Shown: positions 19,048 through 28,006, counted from the first letter of the stretch. The stretch: 64,000 nt of DNA from Deltaproteobacteria bacterium (GCA_020848905.1 JADLHG010000059.1:1-64000), one strand, 5' to 3'. Notes: generated by a model not told the origin, from the letters alone. Made by a program: numbers and translations.

Positions 19048-20085
19048 ATGGGGCTCGACCCACGCTCGGCCAGCTCGTACCTCGCGTTCCGCTACCTCGC
19101 GCGACGGGAGTGGAGCTGGAGGCCCGGGCTGCAGCCGAGCTGGCCCGAGGAGGACGATCGAGGCCAGGTCGCCGTCTCCACCCCGGGCGCCATTCGCGCC
19201 GCGCTCTCGCACCTTCTCGCCCGGGAGGCCGCCAGCCCCAGCACCGCCCTGCTCCTCAGCGGGGGCATCGACTCCGCCATCCTGGCCGCGCTGCTTCCCC
19301 CCGGAACGCGCGCGTACACGGTCCGCTTTCACGCGCCGGGTGCCCTCGACGAGAGCGTCGGAGCCGCCCAGTTCGCCACCCGCTGCGGGCTCTCGCACCG
19401 CGTGGTGACCGTGACCTGGGAGGACCATCTCGCGCACATCGACGCGCTCATGCGCCACAAGCGCTCGCCCCTGCACCCTGCCGAGGTGGGGCTGCACCTC
19501 GCCGCGCGAGCCGCCGCCGAGGAGGGCGCGACGCGCCTCGTGATCGGCACGGGCGCCGACTCGACCTTCGGCGGCCTCGACCAACTCCTGTCGCGCGATT
19601 GGACCTTCGAGGAGTTCGTGCAGCGGTACACCTTTCTCGACCCGGCGCTGGTCCTCGACTTCCCGGTTTCCATGCGCGAGATCTTCGAGGAGTACCGGCG
19701 CGGCGCGTGCATCGACGTGCAAGGCTTCCTCAAAGAGGTGCACGGTCGCGGCATCAGCCAGGCCTTCGCCAACGCGGCCTCCGCGGCCGGTTGCTCGCTC
19801 GTCGAGCCCTACGAGGCGCTGCATCTGGACGCCCCGCTCGACCTGGAGCGGATCCGCCGCGGCGAGAGCAAGTACTTGCTGCGAGCCCTCTTCGCCGAGC
19901 TCTACCCCGAGCTTGCGCTGCCCCCCAAGGTGGCCTTCGCGCGCCCCATGGACGAGTGGCTCGCGAGCTGGCGCCCCAACGGAGGCTCCCTGCTGCGCGC
20001 GAACCTTCCGATCTCCCAGCTCACGGGCGAGCAGCGGTGGCTCCTCTTCTGCCTCGAGCGCTTCGAGCGCCTGGTGGTGAACTAA
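19048..20085 (+). CDS. asparagine-synthase-like PP-loop amidotransferase lacking the glutaminase domain
   Basis: 345 aa. The PP-loop LLLSGGIDSAILAALL (about 70-85) is the ATP-pyrophosphatase signature of the asparagine synthetase C-terminal domain; GTGADSTFGG further on is the second conserved element. The N-terminal Cys-dependent glutamine amidotransferase domain of AsnB is absent, so it would need free ammonia or another nucleophile. Start ATG at 19048 with GAGAGG. One base separates it from the DUF362 gene. In this cluster it may form an amide on a surface-glycan or lipid precursor. Confidence 0.8.
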   Translation: MGLDPRSASSYLAFRYLARREWSWRPGLQPSWPEEDDRGQVAVSTPGAIRAALSHLLAREAASPSTALLLSGGIDSAILAALLPPGTRAYTVRFHAPGALDESVGAAQFATRCGLSHRVVTVTWEDHLAHIDALMRHKRSPLHPAEVGLHLAARAAAEEGATRLVIGTGADSTFGGLDQLLSRDWTFEEFVQRYTFLDPALVLDFPVSMREIFEEYRRGACIDVQGFLKEVHGRGISQAFANAASAAGCSLVEPYEALHLDAPLDLERIRRGESKYLLRALFAELYPELALPPKVAFARPMDEWLASWRPNGGSLLRANLPISQLTGEQRWLLFCLERFERLVVN

Positions 20086-20086
20086 C

Positions 20087-21718
20087 GTGGACCTCGCCCA
20101 CGGAACCCCAAGGGTGGCCATCACGGCGGTCGCGGGACCCTATCCCGACGCACCGCCGTACGACCCCGGCGAGGCCTACCCGGAGTACGGCGAGCGCCCA
20201 CGCTCGGCCTCCCCGAATCCCGTCTACGCGGCGGTCCGTGAGACCCTGCGCCGCCTGGGCTATGACCGCGAGCGGTACGGCACGCCCGAGTGGAATCCCC
20301 TCGGTACCATCGTCCGGCCCGGAGATCGGGTCTTCCTCAAGCCCAACCTCGTGGCCCACGCGTCCCGAACCAAGGGTCGGGAGTCGGACGACCTCTTCGC
20401 GGTGATCACGCACCCCGCCGTGGTGCGAGCGCTCGGGGATTACGTGGCGATCGCCCTGAAGGGGAGGGGCGAGCTCATCGTCGGCGACAACCCGTCGATC
20501 GACGCCGATTTCTCTCGCATCCTCGAACGGACGCACCTCGATCGTCTTCCCGCCCTTTACGCCGAACGCTTCGGCGTCTTCTGCCGCGTCCTCGACCTGC
20601 GGCCGCTGCGCACCGACGACCTCGAATACTACGGCTTCAAGTCCAGGGCCGTGCCTCAGCAGGGCGACCCCGACGGAGAGCTGGTGGTGGACCTGGGCCC
20701 ACGCTCTCGCTTCTTCGGCCTGAACCCCTGGCGTTTTCGCGGCGCGTTTTCGAACCGCCTCGAGACGATCCGGCTGCACCACGGCCGCACGCACCGCTAC
20801 TCCCTGTCGGCCACCGTCGCGCTCTCCGACGTCTTCATCTCCGTGCCGAAGCTGAAGGCCCACCACAAGGTGGGTGTAACGCTGAACCTGAAGGGGCTCG
20901 TCGGCACGGTGGCCAACAAGAACTGCCTCGTGCACTGGCAGATCGGCTACCCCGGCTGGGGCGGAGACGAGTACTCGCAGACCGTGACGGCGACGGACCA
21001 CCTTCGCCTGGCGCTCGAGCACCTCCTCCTCGATGCGCTCCCGGAGTCGGTCTATCTGGCCCTGCGCGGCGTCATCCGTCGCCACCGCCGCGCGCCGTCG
21101 CAGAAGGGCAAGCCGGGCGGCACGGGCGGGACGGGCAAACCGGCCCACGAAAAGTACCGCGGCGCGTGGCCCGGCAACGACACCTGCTGGCGCATGGTAG
21201 CCGACCTCTACGACGCCTTGGTCGTGGACGTCACGGGCTACCGTCAGCGGCAGGGGAAGGGTCCCATGCGATTCTTCTCCCTCGTGGACGGCGTGACCGC
21301 CGGCGAGGGCGACGGTCCCTTCACCCCTACGTCGCGGGAGGCACGCGTGCTGCTTGCAGGAGAGGACCTGCTCGCGGTGGACTGCGTGGCCACCCGAACC
21401 ATGGGCTTTCGCCTCGAACAGGTACGCTACCTCTCGCGGCTGGCCGAGGAGCGCGGGCTGCGCCCCTCGACGATCCGGGTCATCTCCGACGAATTCCCGA
21501 GCTCGAACCGTCTCGACGCAACCGAGCGGCACCTCGCGTTCCAACCACCCACCAAGTGGCCGGAGCTGGCGCTGCCCAGGCCCAAGGATACAGGCGATGA
21601 AGATCATCATTCTCGCGGCCGGCAAGGGCGAACGCCTGATGCCCCTCACGAAGAACACCCCCAAGCCGCTCCTCGACCTCGGCCATGGAGCGACCCTGCT
21701 GGAAGAACAGATCGGTAG
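20087..21718 (+). CDS. DUF362 domain protein
   Basis: 543 aa with a GTG start. DUF362 features: GDRVFLKPNLV near residue 85, THPAVVRALGDYV, and SVPKLKAHHKVGVTLNLKGLVG around 250. A Gly/Lys-rich segment with GGTGGTGK near 350 interrupts the family core. No Fe-S ferredoxin cysteines are seen. The last 40 residues are an Arg/Pro/His-rich translation of sequence that belongs to the next gene, giving a 122-bp overlap. A one-base change near 21590 would restore a normal ATGA junction, so the tail is probably not original. Biochemical function of this family is poorly known. Confidence 0.75.
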   Translation: MDLAHGTPRVAITAVAGPYPDAPPYDPGEAYPEYGERPRSASPNPVYAAVRETLRRLGYDRERYGTPEWNPLGTIVRPGDRVFLKPNLVAHASRTKGRESDDLFAVITHPAVVRALGDYVAIALKGRGELIVGDNPSIDADFSRILERTHLDRLPALYAERFGVFCRVLDLRPLRTDDLEYYGFKSRAVPQQGDPDGELVVDLGPRSRFFGLNPWRFRGAFSNRLETIRLHHGRTHRYSLSATVALSDVFISVPKLKAHHKVGVTLNLKGLVGTVANKNCLVHWQIGYPGWGGDEYSQTVTATDHLRLALEHLLLDALPESVYLALRGVIRRHRRAPSQKGKPGGTGGTGKPAHEKYRGAWPGNDTCWRMVADLYDALVVDVTGYRQRQGKGPMRFFSLVDGVTAGEGDGPFTPTSREARVLLAGEDLLAVDCVATRTMGFRLEQVRYLSRLAEERGLRPSTIRVISDEFPSSNRLDATERHLAFQPPTKWPELALPRPKDTGDEDHHSRGRQGRTPDAPHEEHPQAAPRPRPWSDPAGRTDR

Positions 21719-22373
21719 CCTCCAGCAGTCGGGGGTCGTCGAGGAGGTGGTGCTCGTCCTGGGCTACCTGGCGGGTCAAGTGGAGTCCAAGCTCAGCACC
21801 TTCGACGCCCGCGGCCTGCGGCTACGCAGCGTCTACAACCCCTTCTACGAGATCTCGAACAACCTGATGTCGCTCTGGCTCGCCCGGGATGAGCTGGACG
21901 GCGATCTGATGATCACCAACGGCGACAATCTGTTCTCGCCGGACGTCTTCCGCGGTCTGGCGGCTTGCGGCGACGGGATTCACCTCGCGATCAACCGCAA
22001 GTCGAACTTCGACTTCGACGACATGAAGATCACGCTCGACGGTGCGGTGATCCGACGGGTGAGCAAGGAGATCTCCGACAGCGAGGCGCACGGCGAGTCA
22101 CCCGGCCTCGCGCTGGTCAGAGGGCGACGGGCCCAGAAGCTCGCCAGGGAGCAGCTCGAGCTGCTAGGTCGCCGCAAGAGCTCTCTCACACAGTTCTGGC
22201 TCGAGCTCTTCAACGCGCTGTACGAGCAGGGGATCCCGGTGCACCCCTGGTGGTTCGACGCCACCGGCCGCTGGACCGAGGTGGACTTCCATCGCGACGT
22301 GGAGAGCCTGCGCGCCCTCCTCACCGCCAAGTCACGCGGCTTGAAGGGCACCGCCGACGAAGAGGCGGCGTAG
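21597..22373 (+). CDS. nucleotidyltransferase, phosphocholine-cytidylyltransferase-like
   Basis: 258 aa. N-terminal nucleotide-binding signature AAGKGERLMPLTKNTPKPLL (GxGxRxxPxT), then YNPFYEISNNLMSLWLARDEL and the metal-binding Asp in LMITNGDNLF. The pattern YNPFY..NN..SLWLA is typical of LicC-like CTP:phosphocholine cytidylyltransferases, but GDP- or CDP-sugar synthesis cannot be excluded. The short length (no left-handed beta-helix) fits LicC. It ends the plus-strand part of the surface-glycan cluster, next to a CDP-glycerol-transferase-like gene that would use CDP-activated donors. Confidence 0.8.
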   Translation: MKIIILAAGKGERLMPLTKNTPKPLLDLGHGATLLEEQIGSLQQSGVVEEVVLVLGYLAGQVESKLSTFDARGLRLRSVYNPFYEISNNLMSLWLARDELDGDLMITNGDNLFSPDVFRGLAACGDGIHLAINRKSNFDFDDMKITLDGAVIRRVSKEISDSEAHGESPGLALVRGRRAQKLAREQLELLGRRKSSLTQFWLELFNALYEQGIPVHPWWFDATGRWTEVDFHRDVESLRALLTAKSRGLKGTADEEAA

Positions 22374-22396
22374 ACGGCGCGACACCGGCCGGCGTT

Positions 22397-22825
22397 CTAC
22401 ACCGGCTCCCCGTGAAGCGCCGTGATGACCAGGTCCAGGAAGTCCGCCTCGGTCAAGATGCCGATCAGCGTCCCTCCGTCGACCACCGGCAGACACCCGA
22501 TCTTGTGCCGCCGCATGAGGCGCGCGGCCTCGACGGCGACCGTATCGGCCGTCACGGTGATCACATCGGTGGTCATGATGTCCTCGGCGCGGATGCTGCG
22601 CTGGATCTCCCGGCGCGCCTCGCGCGTGAGCGCTGCGAGGGAGCTGGCCTGACAGCGGAGGAGGTCCCGGTGGGTCACGAGGCCCATCAGGCGGCCGCGG
22701 TCCACGACGGGCAGGTGGCGGAGCCGTCCGAGGCGCATCACCTCCTCGGCGAGGTTCAGGTTCTCGTCCTTCTCGAGCGTGATCACATCCCTCGACATCA
22801 GGTCTGCCACGGTGAGTTGCGCCAC
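22397..22825 (-). CDS. CBS-domain-pair protein
   Basis: 142 aa, essentially two CBS domains. The first begins VADLMSRDVITLEKDENL and ends HLPVVDRGRLMGLVTHRDLL; the second begins AEDIMTTDVITVTADTVAV and ends CLPVVDGGTLIGILTEADFL. No partner domain, like mycobacterial Hrp1-type proteins. No ATG is available; the GTG at 22825 has AAGGAG upstream and lies 50 nt after the sigma-54 promoter. Likely binds adenosine nucleotides as an energy sensor. Confidence 0.88.
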   Translation of the reverse strand: MAQLTVADLMSRDVITLEKDENLNLAEEVMRLGRLRHLPVVDRGRLMGLVTHRDLLRCQASSLAALTREARREIQRSIRAEDIMTTDVITVTADTVAVEAARLMRRHKIGCLPVVDGGTLIGILTEADFLDLVITALHGEPV

Positions 22826-22875
22826 GGTCGCTCTCCTTGTGAGGCCGAGACCCGGCCACCTCACCTGTAGTTCAT

Positions 22876-22891
22876 AGCAAGAGCCATTCCA
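22876..22891 (-). promoter_or_regulatory. sigma-54 promoter of the CBS gene
   Basis: Minus-strand TGGAATGGCTCTTGCT; TGG at -24, TTGC at -12, GG-N10-GC. It differs at two positions from the promoter at 8308 and at one from that at 2140. Confidence 0.78.
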
Positions 22892-22995
22892 GCGAGCGCC
22901 ACGCACGCGGTCCGCGACCGCCCACCGCTACCCGTGGAACCGCAGGCGTTCGGGAGCGGGTGGGCGCGCGCGCCCCTCGACGGAGCCGCCAGCGC

Positions 22996-23010
22996 GGGTC
23001 AGAACGATTC
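22996..23010. promoter_or_regulatory. half-conserved activator site GGGTCA-GAA-CGATTC
   Basis: Perfect GGGTCA arm and the same GAA spacer as the site at 8211. It is 104 bp upstream of the minus-strand promoter at 22876-22891. The second arm is poor. Confidence 0.42.
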
Positions 23011-23233
23011 GCACTGCCGAAGGTCGGACGCGGACCCGGGCCAAGCTGGCCCAGGCCGGCCGGGCCCCTCTCACCGTCGGTGGAGGGCCCCGCTGACCCG
23101 GAGTCGTTCCGTCGCCACCGACGAGTGCAGCGCACTTGCCTTGCCTATTTTTCTGCGCGAGCATGCGTACAACGAATTGACCGCGCTGCCCGTGGTTCTG
23201 TCCCAGCGCCCGACGCGAAAGGAGATGAGTCCG

Positions 23234-23680
23234 ATGAGAGGCCTGTACCTGCGACTGTTGGTTCCGTGTGTCGTGATGCTCATGGCGGTGGCGGCGAGTC
23301 CTGGGGTGAGCAGCGCGGAGAAGAAGGCTCCGAAGGAGCTCGAGATCAAGGGCTGCAAGAAGAAGAAGGGCCCCGTCAAGTTCAAGCACGCGGCCCACGA
23401 GAAGGCCGTCAAGAAGATGGGCAAGGACTGCAAGGCCTGCCATCACACCGGACCGGTCGAAAAGCTCTGCTCCGACTGCCACAAGAAGGCCGAAGGCAAG
23501 GTCGGCACCTGCGACGACAAGTCCGCCACGAAGAACCCGTACCATGCTCAGTGCCGCGGGTGTCACAAGGAGGCGGCCAAGGAGCCCCACAAGATGACCA
23601 AGGGCCCCACGACCAAGTGCAAGGGGTGCCACGTGGGTGACAAGGACGACAAGGACGACAAGGAGGCGAAGGAGAAGTAG
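23234..23680 (+). CDS. periplasmic tetraheme cytochrome c (c3/c7-like)
   Basis: 148 aa. A Sec signal (residues 1-28, ending VSSA) is followed by four CxxCH motifs (CKACH, CSDCH, CRGCH, CKGCH) and His residues that can serve as distal ligands. The mature protein is Lys-rich, as in c7/c3 cytochromes that shuttle electrons across the periplasm. The tail is a repeated Asp-Lys run (KDDKDDKEAKEK). The ATG at 23234 is chosen: GGAG lies 9 nt before it but touches the ATG at 23225. It stands alone between a CBS gene and a convergent regulator. Confidence 0.85.
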   Translation: MRGLYLRLLVPCVVMLMAVAASPGVSSAEKKAPKELEIKGCKKKKGPVKFKHAAHEKAVKKMGKDCKACHHTGPVEKLCSDCHKKAEGKVGTCDDKSATKNPYHAQCRGCHKEAAKEPHKMTKGPTTKCKGCHVGDKDDKDDKEAKEK

Positions 23681-23714
23681 GCCTTCGTCGAGAGTTCTCC
23701 CGCCCCGCCTTCCC

Positions 23715-24365
23715 CTACGGCTCCACCAGCTTCAGCCGCACCGCCGCCCGCACCAGATCGGATTTGCTGTGCACCTCGAGCTTCTCCATGAGGTTCGCGC
23801 GGTGGCGGTTCACCGTGTGCGGGGAGATGTGGAGGAGCTCGCCGATCTCCTTGGCGGTCTTGCCTTCGGCGACGAGCTTCAGGATCTCCAGCTCGCGATC
23901 GCTGAGCAGGCCGAGGTCCCCGCTCTCGCTGGCCTCGTGCGGGCGGACGGCCGCATCCACCACGAACTCCATCAGCGAGGGATCCACGTAGGTGCGCCCT
24001 TCCAGCACCGCGCTGACGGCCGAGACGAGGTCCTTGGCCAGCGCCTTCTTGGGCACGTAGCCCCGGGCGCCGAGCTTGAGCGCCCGCATCACGTACGAGC
24101 GGTCGGTGTACTGCGAGACGACGAGCACCTTCGTGGCGAGCTGGAGGCCCTTGAGCTCGGCCAGCACGTCGAGGCCTCCCAGGTCGGGCATCGAGAGGTC
24201 GAGCACCATCAGGTCGGGCTGGTGTCGCTGGCAGAGGTCGATCGCCTCGCGCCCGGTCGCCGCCTCGCCCACGATCTGCACCTCCGACAGGCGGGCCTCG
24301 ATGAGCCCACGCAGGGCTTCGCGGAAGAGGGCGTGGTCGTCGGCCAGGAGGATGCGAGCGGGCAT
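23715..24365 (-). CDS. NarL/FixJ-family response regulator
   Basis: 216 aa. Receiver domain 3-120 with the phospho-acceptor Asp in LMVLDLSMPD, then a LuxR-type helix-turn-helix (about 150-210: LSDRELEILKLVAEGKTAKEIGELLHISPHTVNRH). It is encoded directly behind the heme-containing NarX-like kinase (9 nt gap), its evident partner. It probably controls the neighbouring cytochrome genes. Confidence 0.93.
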   Translation of the reverse strand: MPARILLADDHALFREALRGLIEARLSEVQIVGEAATGREAIDLCQRHQPDLMVLDLSMPDLGGLDVLAELKGLQLATKVLVVSQYTDRSYVMRALKLGARGYVPKKALAKDLVSAVSAVLEGRTYVDPSLMEFVVDAAVRPHEASESGDLGLLSDRELEILKLVAEGKTAKEIGELLHISPHTVNRHRANLMEKLEVHSKSDLVRAAVRLKLVEP

Positions 24366-24374
24366 GAGTGCGGC

Positions 24375-26609
24375 CTAGGATAGCTCGTCGGAGACGGGAG
24401 TGCACGGCACCTCGAGGTCGATGCGCAGCCCACCGCCTTCGCCGTGCGAGAAGGCGACCTTTCCTCCCACCTGGGTGATGCGCTCGCGCATGCCGAGGAG
24501 TCCCCAGCGCCCCGAGGTGTTCGGGCTCTCCAGCAGCGCCTGGTCGAGGCCGCGCCCGTCGTCCTCGAGGTGCGCCGTCACTCCGGAGGCCGCGAAGGCG
24601 ACGCTCGCGCGGACCTCCTTCGCGCCGGAGTGGCGCACCACGTTCGTCATCGCCTCCTGGAAGACGCGATAGACGGCGACCTCGACGGCGCGCGGCAGCG
24701 CCGTGTCCTCGGCGCCCTGCACCTCGAACTCGAAGCCGACCCCCGCATCCTCGAGCAGGTTGTGACCCGTGGCCCGGATGGCCTCGACCAGGCCGAGGTC
24801 GTCCAGCACCGCCGGCCGCAGACGCCGGATCAGGCGGTCGGTGTGGTCGAGCACCTGCTCGACGAGCGACTTGGCGCGCTCGAGCCGGGCCTCTTGCGCG
24901 GCGGGGTCGCTCGCCGCGGGGAAGGTCTCGAGCAGCACGCGAAGCGCGCTCAGCACCTGACCGGTCTCGTCGTGAATCTCGCGGGCGATGCGCCGCCGCT
25001 CCTCGTCCTCGGCCTCGAAGAGGTGCTGCAACAGCCGGTTCTTCGCCGCGTGCTCCTCGCGCAGCCGCTGGTCGAGGAGCTCGCGCACGAGCACGAAGCG
25101 CACCTGCGCGGTGACCACGTCCAGGGCCGTCTTCAGATACGGCCCCATGAGGGCCCCTTCGGCGGTGACCCCGATCCAGAGCTGCGCCTCGGAGACCCCC
25201 TCGAGCCGCAGCTTCCGCACGAAGAACTCGCTGCACCCTCTGAGCTCTCCGAGCAGGATCCCCTGCTCGGCCAGGAATTCCGGCGTAACGGAGGCCTCGC
25301 GCTCGCCGAGGGCCAGCAGGCGCTCGGACGGCGCGCTCTCGCACCTCACGCCCACGCACTGCACGCACACGCCGTCGCCGCTGCCCGTACGGTAGAGGAG
25401 CATCGCGGCCCGGATGGGCTCGACCTGCGTGAGCTGGCGGATCGCGTCGGCGAGGGCTCCGGAGGAGAGCCCACGAGGCTCGGGGGCGAATTCGCCCGAA
25501 TCGCTCGCGTCGCGCGCGTCGACTCGAGGAGCGCCTGCCGCACCGGAGGCGCGGGTGGAGAGCTCGTGCGCCGAAGACAAAGATTCGGCGAGCCGCGCGA
25601 TCTCTTCGTCCACCGGACCTCTCGACGGTGCCCACTCCGCCATGCCGGCCAGCTCCGGCTCGCGGGCCATGGCCACGAGGCGACTGATCGGCCGCAAGAT
25701 GCGGCGGTGGAGCAAGAGAAACGCCCCGGCGAAGATCCCCAGGATCGCCGCCACGAGCCCCACCGTGCCGAAGACCAGGTCGCGCAGCGGAGCGTAGAGC
25801 TCGTCGCGCCGCTCGCGCACCGTCACGCTCCAGCTCGTGCCCGCCACGGGGGCCACGGCGGTGATCTCCGCCGAGCGGGTCAGGTCCCCGGGTCGCTCCC
25901 CCCCTTCGTGACAGGAGTGGCAGGGCATGGCCTTGGCCTGTCCCATGCGGACGGCGTCGGAGAAGTAGGTGCCGTGCACCACGGACTCGAAGCGCTCCTT
26001 CTCGCGGGTGGAGTAGAGCGCCACCCCGCGCCCATCCAGGAGCTGGACTCGCGCGGAGCCCCCCGTCCCGACGTGGCCGAAGAGGTCGAAGAGGTCGCTG
26101 AAGGCCTTCTCCTGCAGGTTCAGGTGCGCCATCGCGGCGCGCCACCCCCCTTCCGTGCGCACGACGACCAGCGTCACCATCGGTCGCCCGTCGGAGGTGC
26201 GCCAGAGGTCGGTCGCCTCGACCTGACCTGCGGCCTCGGCGTGGCGCAGGGCCGGGAGGAGCACCTCCGAGGGAGGCAGCTCTCCGTCGGTCGCGGCGCT
26301 GACCCCCCGACTCCGGTCTAGCAGCGCGATGGCGCTGATCTGCGGGCTCGTCGCGCGGAGCTGAGCCAAACTCGCGGCCGTGCTGGCCGCGGACGCGTCG
26401 GCCTCCTTGGCGAGCAGCGCGGAGAGCGCGTCCCCGGCGCGACGCACGAAGCCGGAGACGAACCGCGCGGCCCCCACGGCCTCCGCCTCGCGCGAGTGCA
26501 TCGCATAATCGGTCGCGCGACGAAAGGCCAGCACCTCGAAGGCCACCGCCCCCGCCACGGCGAGGGCCATCGCCACGACGAAGTAGGTCAGGAAGCGCCG
26601 GACGATCAT
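24375..26609 (-). CDS. NarX-type sensor histidine kinase with a periplasmic c-type heme motif
   Basis: 744 aa. Membrane helices about 7-29 and 280-302 bracket a periplasmic sensor domain of the dCache type. Inside it, near the second helix, is a CHSCH heme-c motif at 230-234, so the sensor should carry covalent heme. Then a HAMP-like linker, a cytoplasmic region with CVQCVGVRC (about 425, possibly metal or redox), and HisKA_3 with EIHDETGQVLSAL as the phospho-acceptor. HATPase_c contains DDGRGLD. It overlaps the 12-heme cytochrome gene by ATGA and precedes the NarL-type regulator. It likely reads periplasmic redox state or a heme ligand such as NO. Confidence 0.88.
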   Translation of the reverse strand: MIVRRFLTYFVVAMALAVAGAVAFEVLAFRRATDYAMHSREAEAVGAARFVSGFVRRAGDALSALLAKEADASAASTAASLAQLRATSPQISAIALLDRSRGVSAATDGELPPSEVLLPALRHAEAAGQVEATDLWRTSDGRPMVTLVVVRTEGGWRAAMAHLNLQEKAFSDLFDLFGHVGTGGSARVQLLDGRGVALYSTREKERFESVVHGTYFSDAVRMGQAKAMPCHSCHEGGERPGDLTRSAEITAVAPVAGTSWSVTVRERRDELYAPLRDLVFGTVGLVAAILGIFAGAFLLLHRRILRPISRLVAMAREPELAGMAEWAPSRGPVDEEIARLAESLSSAHELSTRASGAAGAPRVDARDASDSGEFAPEPRGLSSGALADAIRQLTQVEPIRAAMLLYRTGSGDGVCVQCVGVRCESAPSERLLALGEREASVTPEFLAEQGILLGELRGCSEFFVRKLRLEGVSEAQLWIGVTAEGALMGPYLKTALDVVTAQVRFVLVRELLDQRLREEHAAKNRLLQHLFEAEDEERRRIAREIHDETGQVLSALRVLLETFPAASDPAAQEARLERAKSLVEQVLDHTDRLIRRLRPAVLDDLGLVEAIRATGHNLLEDAGVGFEFEVQGAEDTALPRAVEVAVYRVFQEAMTNVVRHSGAKEVRASVAFAASGVTAHLEDDGRGLDQALLESPNTSGRWGLLGMRERITQVGGKVAFSHGEGGGLRIDLEVPCTPVSDELS

Positions 26610-27913
26610 TTCACGGCGCCGACCTGCTTCGCGCGTCGCGTGTACTCCATCGTGTCGTCCTCATGGCAGGCCGTCTTGCACTGACCACCGTCCTTGCTGG
26701 CCGTGAAAGACTGCTTGGAGGCGGCGCCCTCTTTCTCGTCCTTCGCGCGCCGGAAGGAGACCAGGCCGACCGTGGCGTCGCTGCCGTGGGCCTCGTGACA
26801 GCGCTTGCACCAGTAGGCCTCCTTGCCGAGCTCTCCCGCGTGCGAGACGTGCAGGTCGTCGTCTCCGTCGGAGAAGCTGCTGACGAGCTTCTCGGGCCGC
26901 CCCTTCAGCAGCGCCGCGAGCTTGCGGTGGCACGAGAGGCAGCCGTTCGCCGACGGCGCGGACGCGGTCTTATAGAGGTGCGTCGGAGACATGACCTGGT
27001 GGCAGTCACCGCACCGCCCTTCGCCCACCGCCTTGTGCGCGCTCGCGTAGGTCGTCTCCGCGGTGTCGTGGCACTTGGCGCAGATCTCGCGCACGGGCTT
27101 GTCGGCGTAGGCGTAGTGCCGCCCCTTCTGCGCTTCGTGGCAGTCGGTGCACTTGTGGTCGTCACCGCCGTGGGAGTTGGCGGCCTTCGCGTCCAGGTGG
27201 CACTTCGTGCAGCGCGCCTCTTCAGTGGCCGAGAAGGCCACGGCCTTGCCGCGGCGATGCTTCCCGTCGTGACAGGCGTGGCAGTCGGCGGCCGCGAAGA
27301 GGGGATTCTCCTTCTTGCCCTGCTTGCCCTCCTTGCCCTCCTTGCGCGGCGCCGGGTGCGCGATGGCCCGGGAGTGGCACTCGATGCAGTTGAGCCCCAC
27401 GTCCAGGTGTCGCTTGTGCGCGACGGCCACCGTCTTCTTCTCCTTGATCCGCGCCGCGCGCCGATGACAGCGCTTGCAGTTCTCCTCGACGAGGGCCTTG
27501 TGATGGTCGCCCATGTGCGCCTTGATGTCGGCGGTGGACTTGGCGCGGAAGTGCGAGAAGAGCTGCCGCAAGCCGCTGGCCTTCGCCGCGGCCCAGCCGG
27601 AGAGCCCCGGCCGCGCGTGGCAGTCCACGCACTTGGTCTTCTGGTGCACGGAGCGCTCCCACGAGGCGAAGTTCGGGCTCATCTCGTGGCACGCGCGACA
27701 GAAGCGCGGCATCTCGGTGCGGTGGTAGATGTCCATCCCGGAGGCCACGGTGGCGATGAGCGCGATGGCCACGACGATGCCAAAGGCCCAGATGTAGCGC
27801 CGGGCCAGATGCACGGAGACGAGGAGCCTCGTGCGGAAGCCAGGCCTTCCTTCCAGCAGGGCGCGGTCGTCGTTACTGGCGAATCGATGCAGAAGCCGAT
27901 CCAGACGCTTCAT
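26606..27913 (-). CDS. membrane-anchored 12-heme cytochrome c with NapC/NirT-like N-terminus
   Basis: 435 aa. One N-terminal transmembrane helix (about 38-60), then a NapC/NrfH-like first domain (FCRACHEMSPNF) and further heme repeats. I count eleven CxxCH motifs plus one CKTACH (CxxxCH) near the end, twelve in all. NapC-type proteins take electrons from quinol and pass them to periplasmic partners. It is translationally coupled to a heme-sensor kinase, so its redox state may be what that kinase monitors. It could also feed NapAB, which has no NapC of its own here. Confidence 0.87.
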   Translation of the reverse strand: MKRLDRLLHRFASNDDRALLEGRPGFRTRLLVSVHLARRYIWAFGIVVAIALIATVASGMDIYHRTEMPRFCRACHEMSPNFASWERSVHQKTKCVDCHARPGLSGWAAAKASGLRQLFSHFRAKSTADIKAHMGDHHKALVEENCKRCHRRAARIKEKKTVAVAHKRHLDVGLNCIECHSRAIAHPAPRKEGKEGKQGKKENPLFAAADCHACHDGKHRRGKAVAFSATEEARCTKCHLDAKAANSHGGDDHKCTDCHEAQKGRHYAYADKPVREICAKCHDTAETTYASAHKAVGEGRCGDCHQVMSPTHLYKTASAPSANGCLSCHRKLAALLKGRPEKLVSSFSDGDDDLHVSHAGELGKEAYWCKRCHEAHGSDATVGLVSFRRAKDEKEGAASKQSFTASKDGGQCKTACHEDDTMEYTRRAKQVGAVK

Positions 27914-28006
27914 CGTGCAAGGTCCTCTGACGGATGTTGCCTCCCTCCCCGCTCGCTCCTGGGCCCTTCCTCGTAGTGCCGCGCCTCGGGTGCGCGTGCC
28001 GCCCGC

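Larger units (their letters stand above)
22826..23233. other. divergent control region between CBS gene and tetraheme cytochrome
   Basis: 408 bp. It holds the sigma-54 promoter of the CBS gene (22876-22891) and a GGGTCA half site (22996-23010). A second weak GGGCCC-CGC-TGACCC site lies at 23085-23099, facing the cytochrome gene. I see no convincing promoter for the cytochrome. Confidence 0.5.

Noticed and set aside
23187-23206. Possible sigma-54 promoter for the tetraheme cytochrome (TGGTTCTGTCCCAGC)
   Set aside because: GG-N10-GC spacing fits but the -12 element is CAGC, not TTGC, and the nearby activator-like site (23085) has a poor arm. Too weak to list as a promoter.
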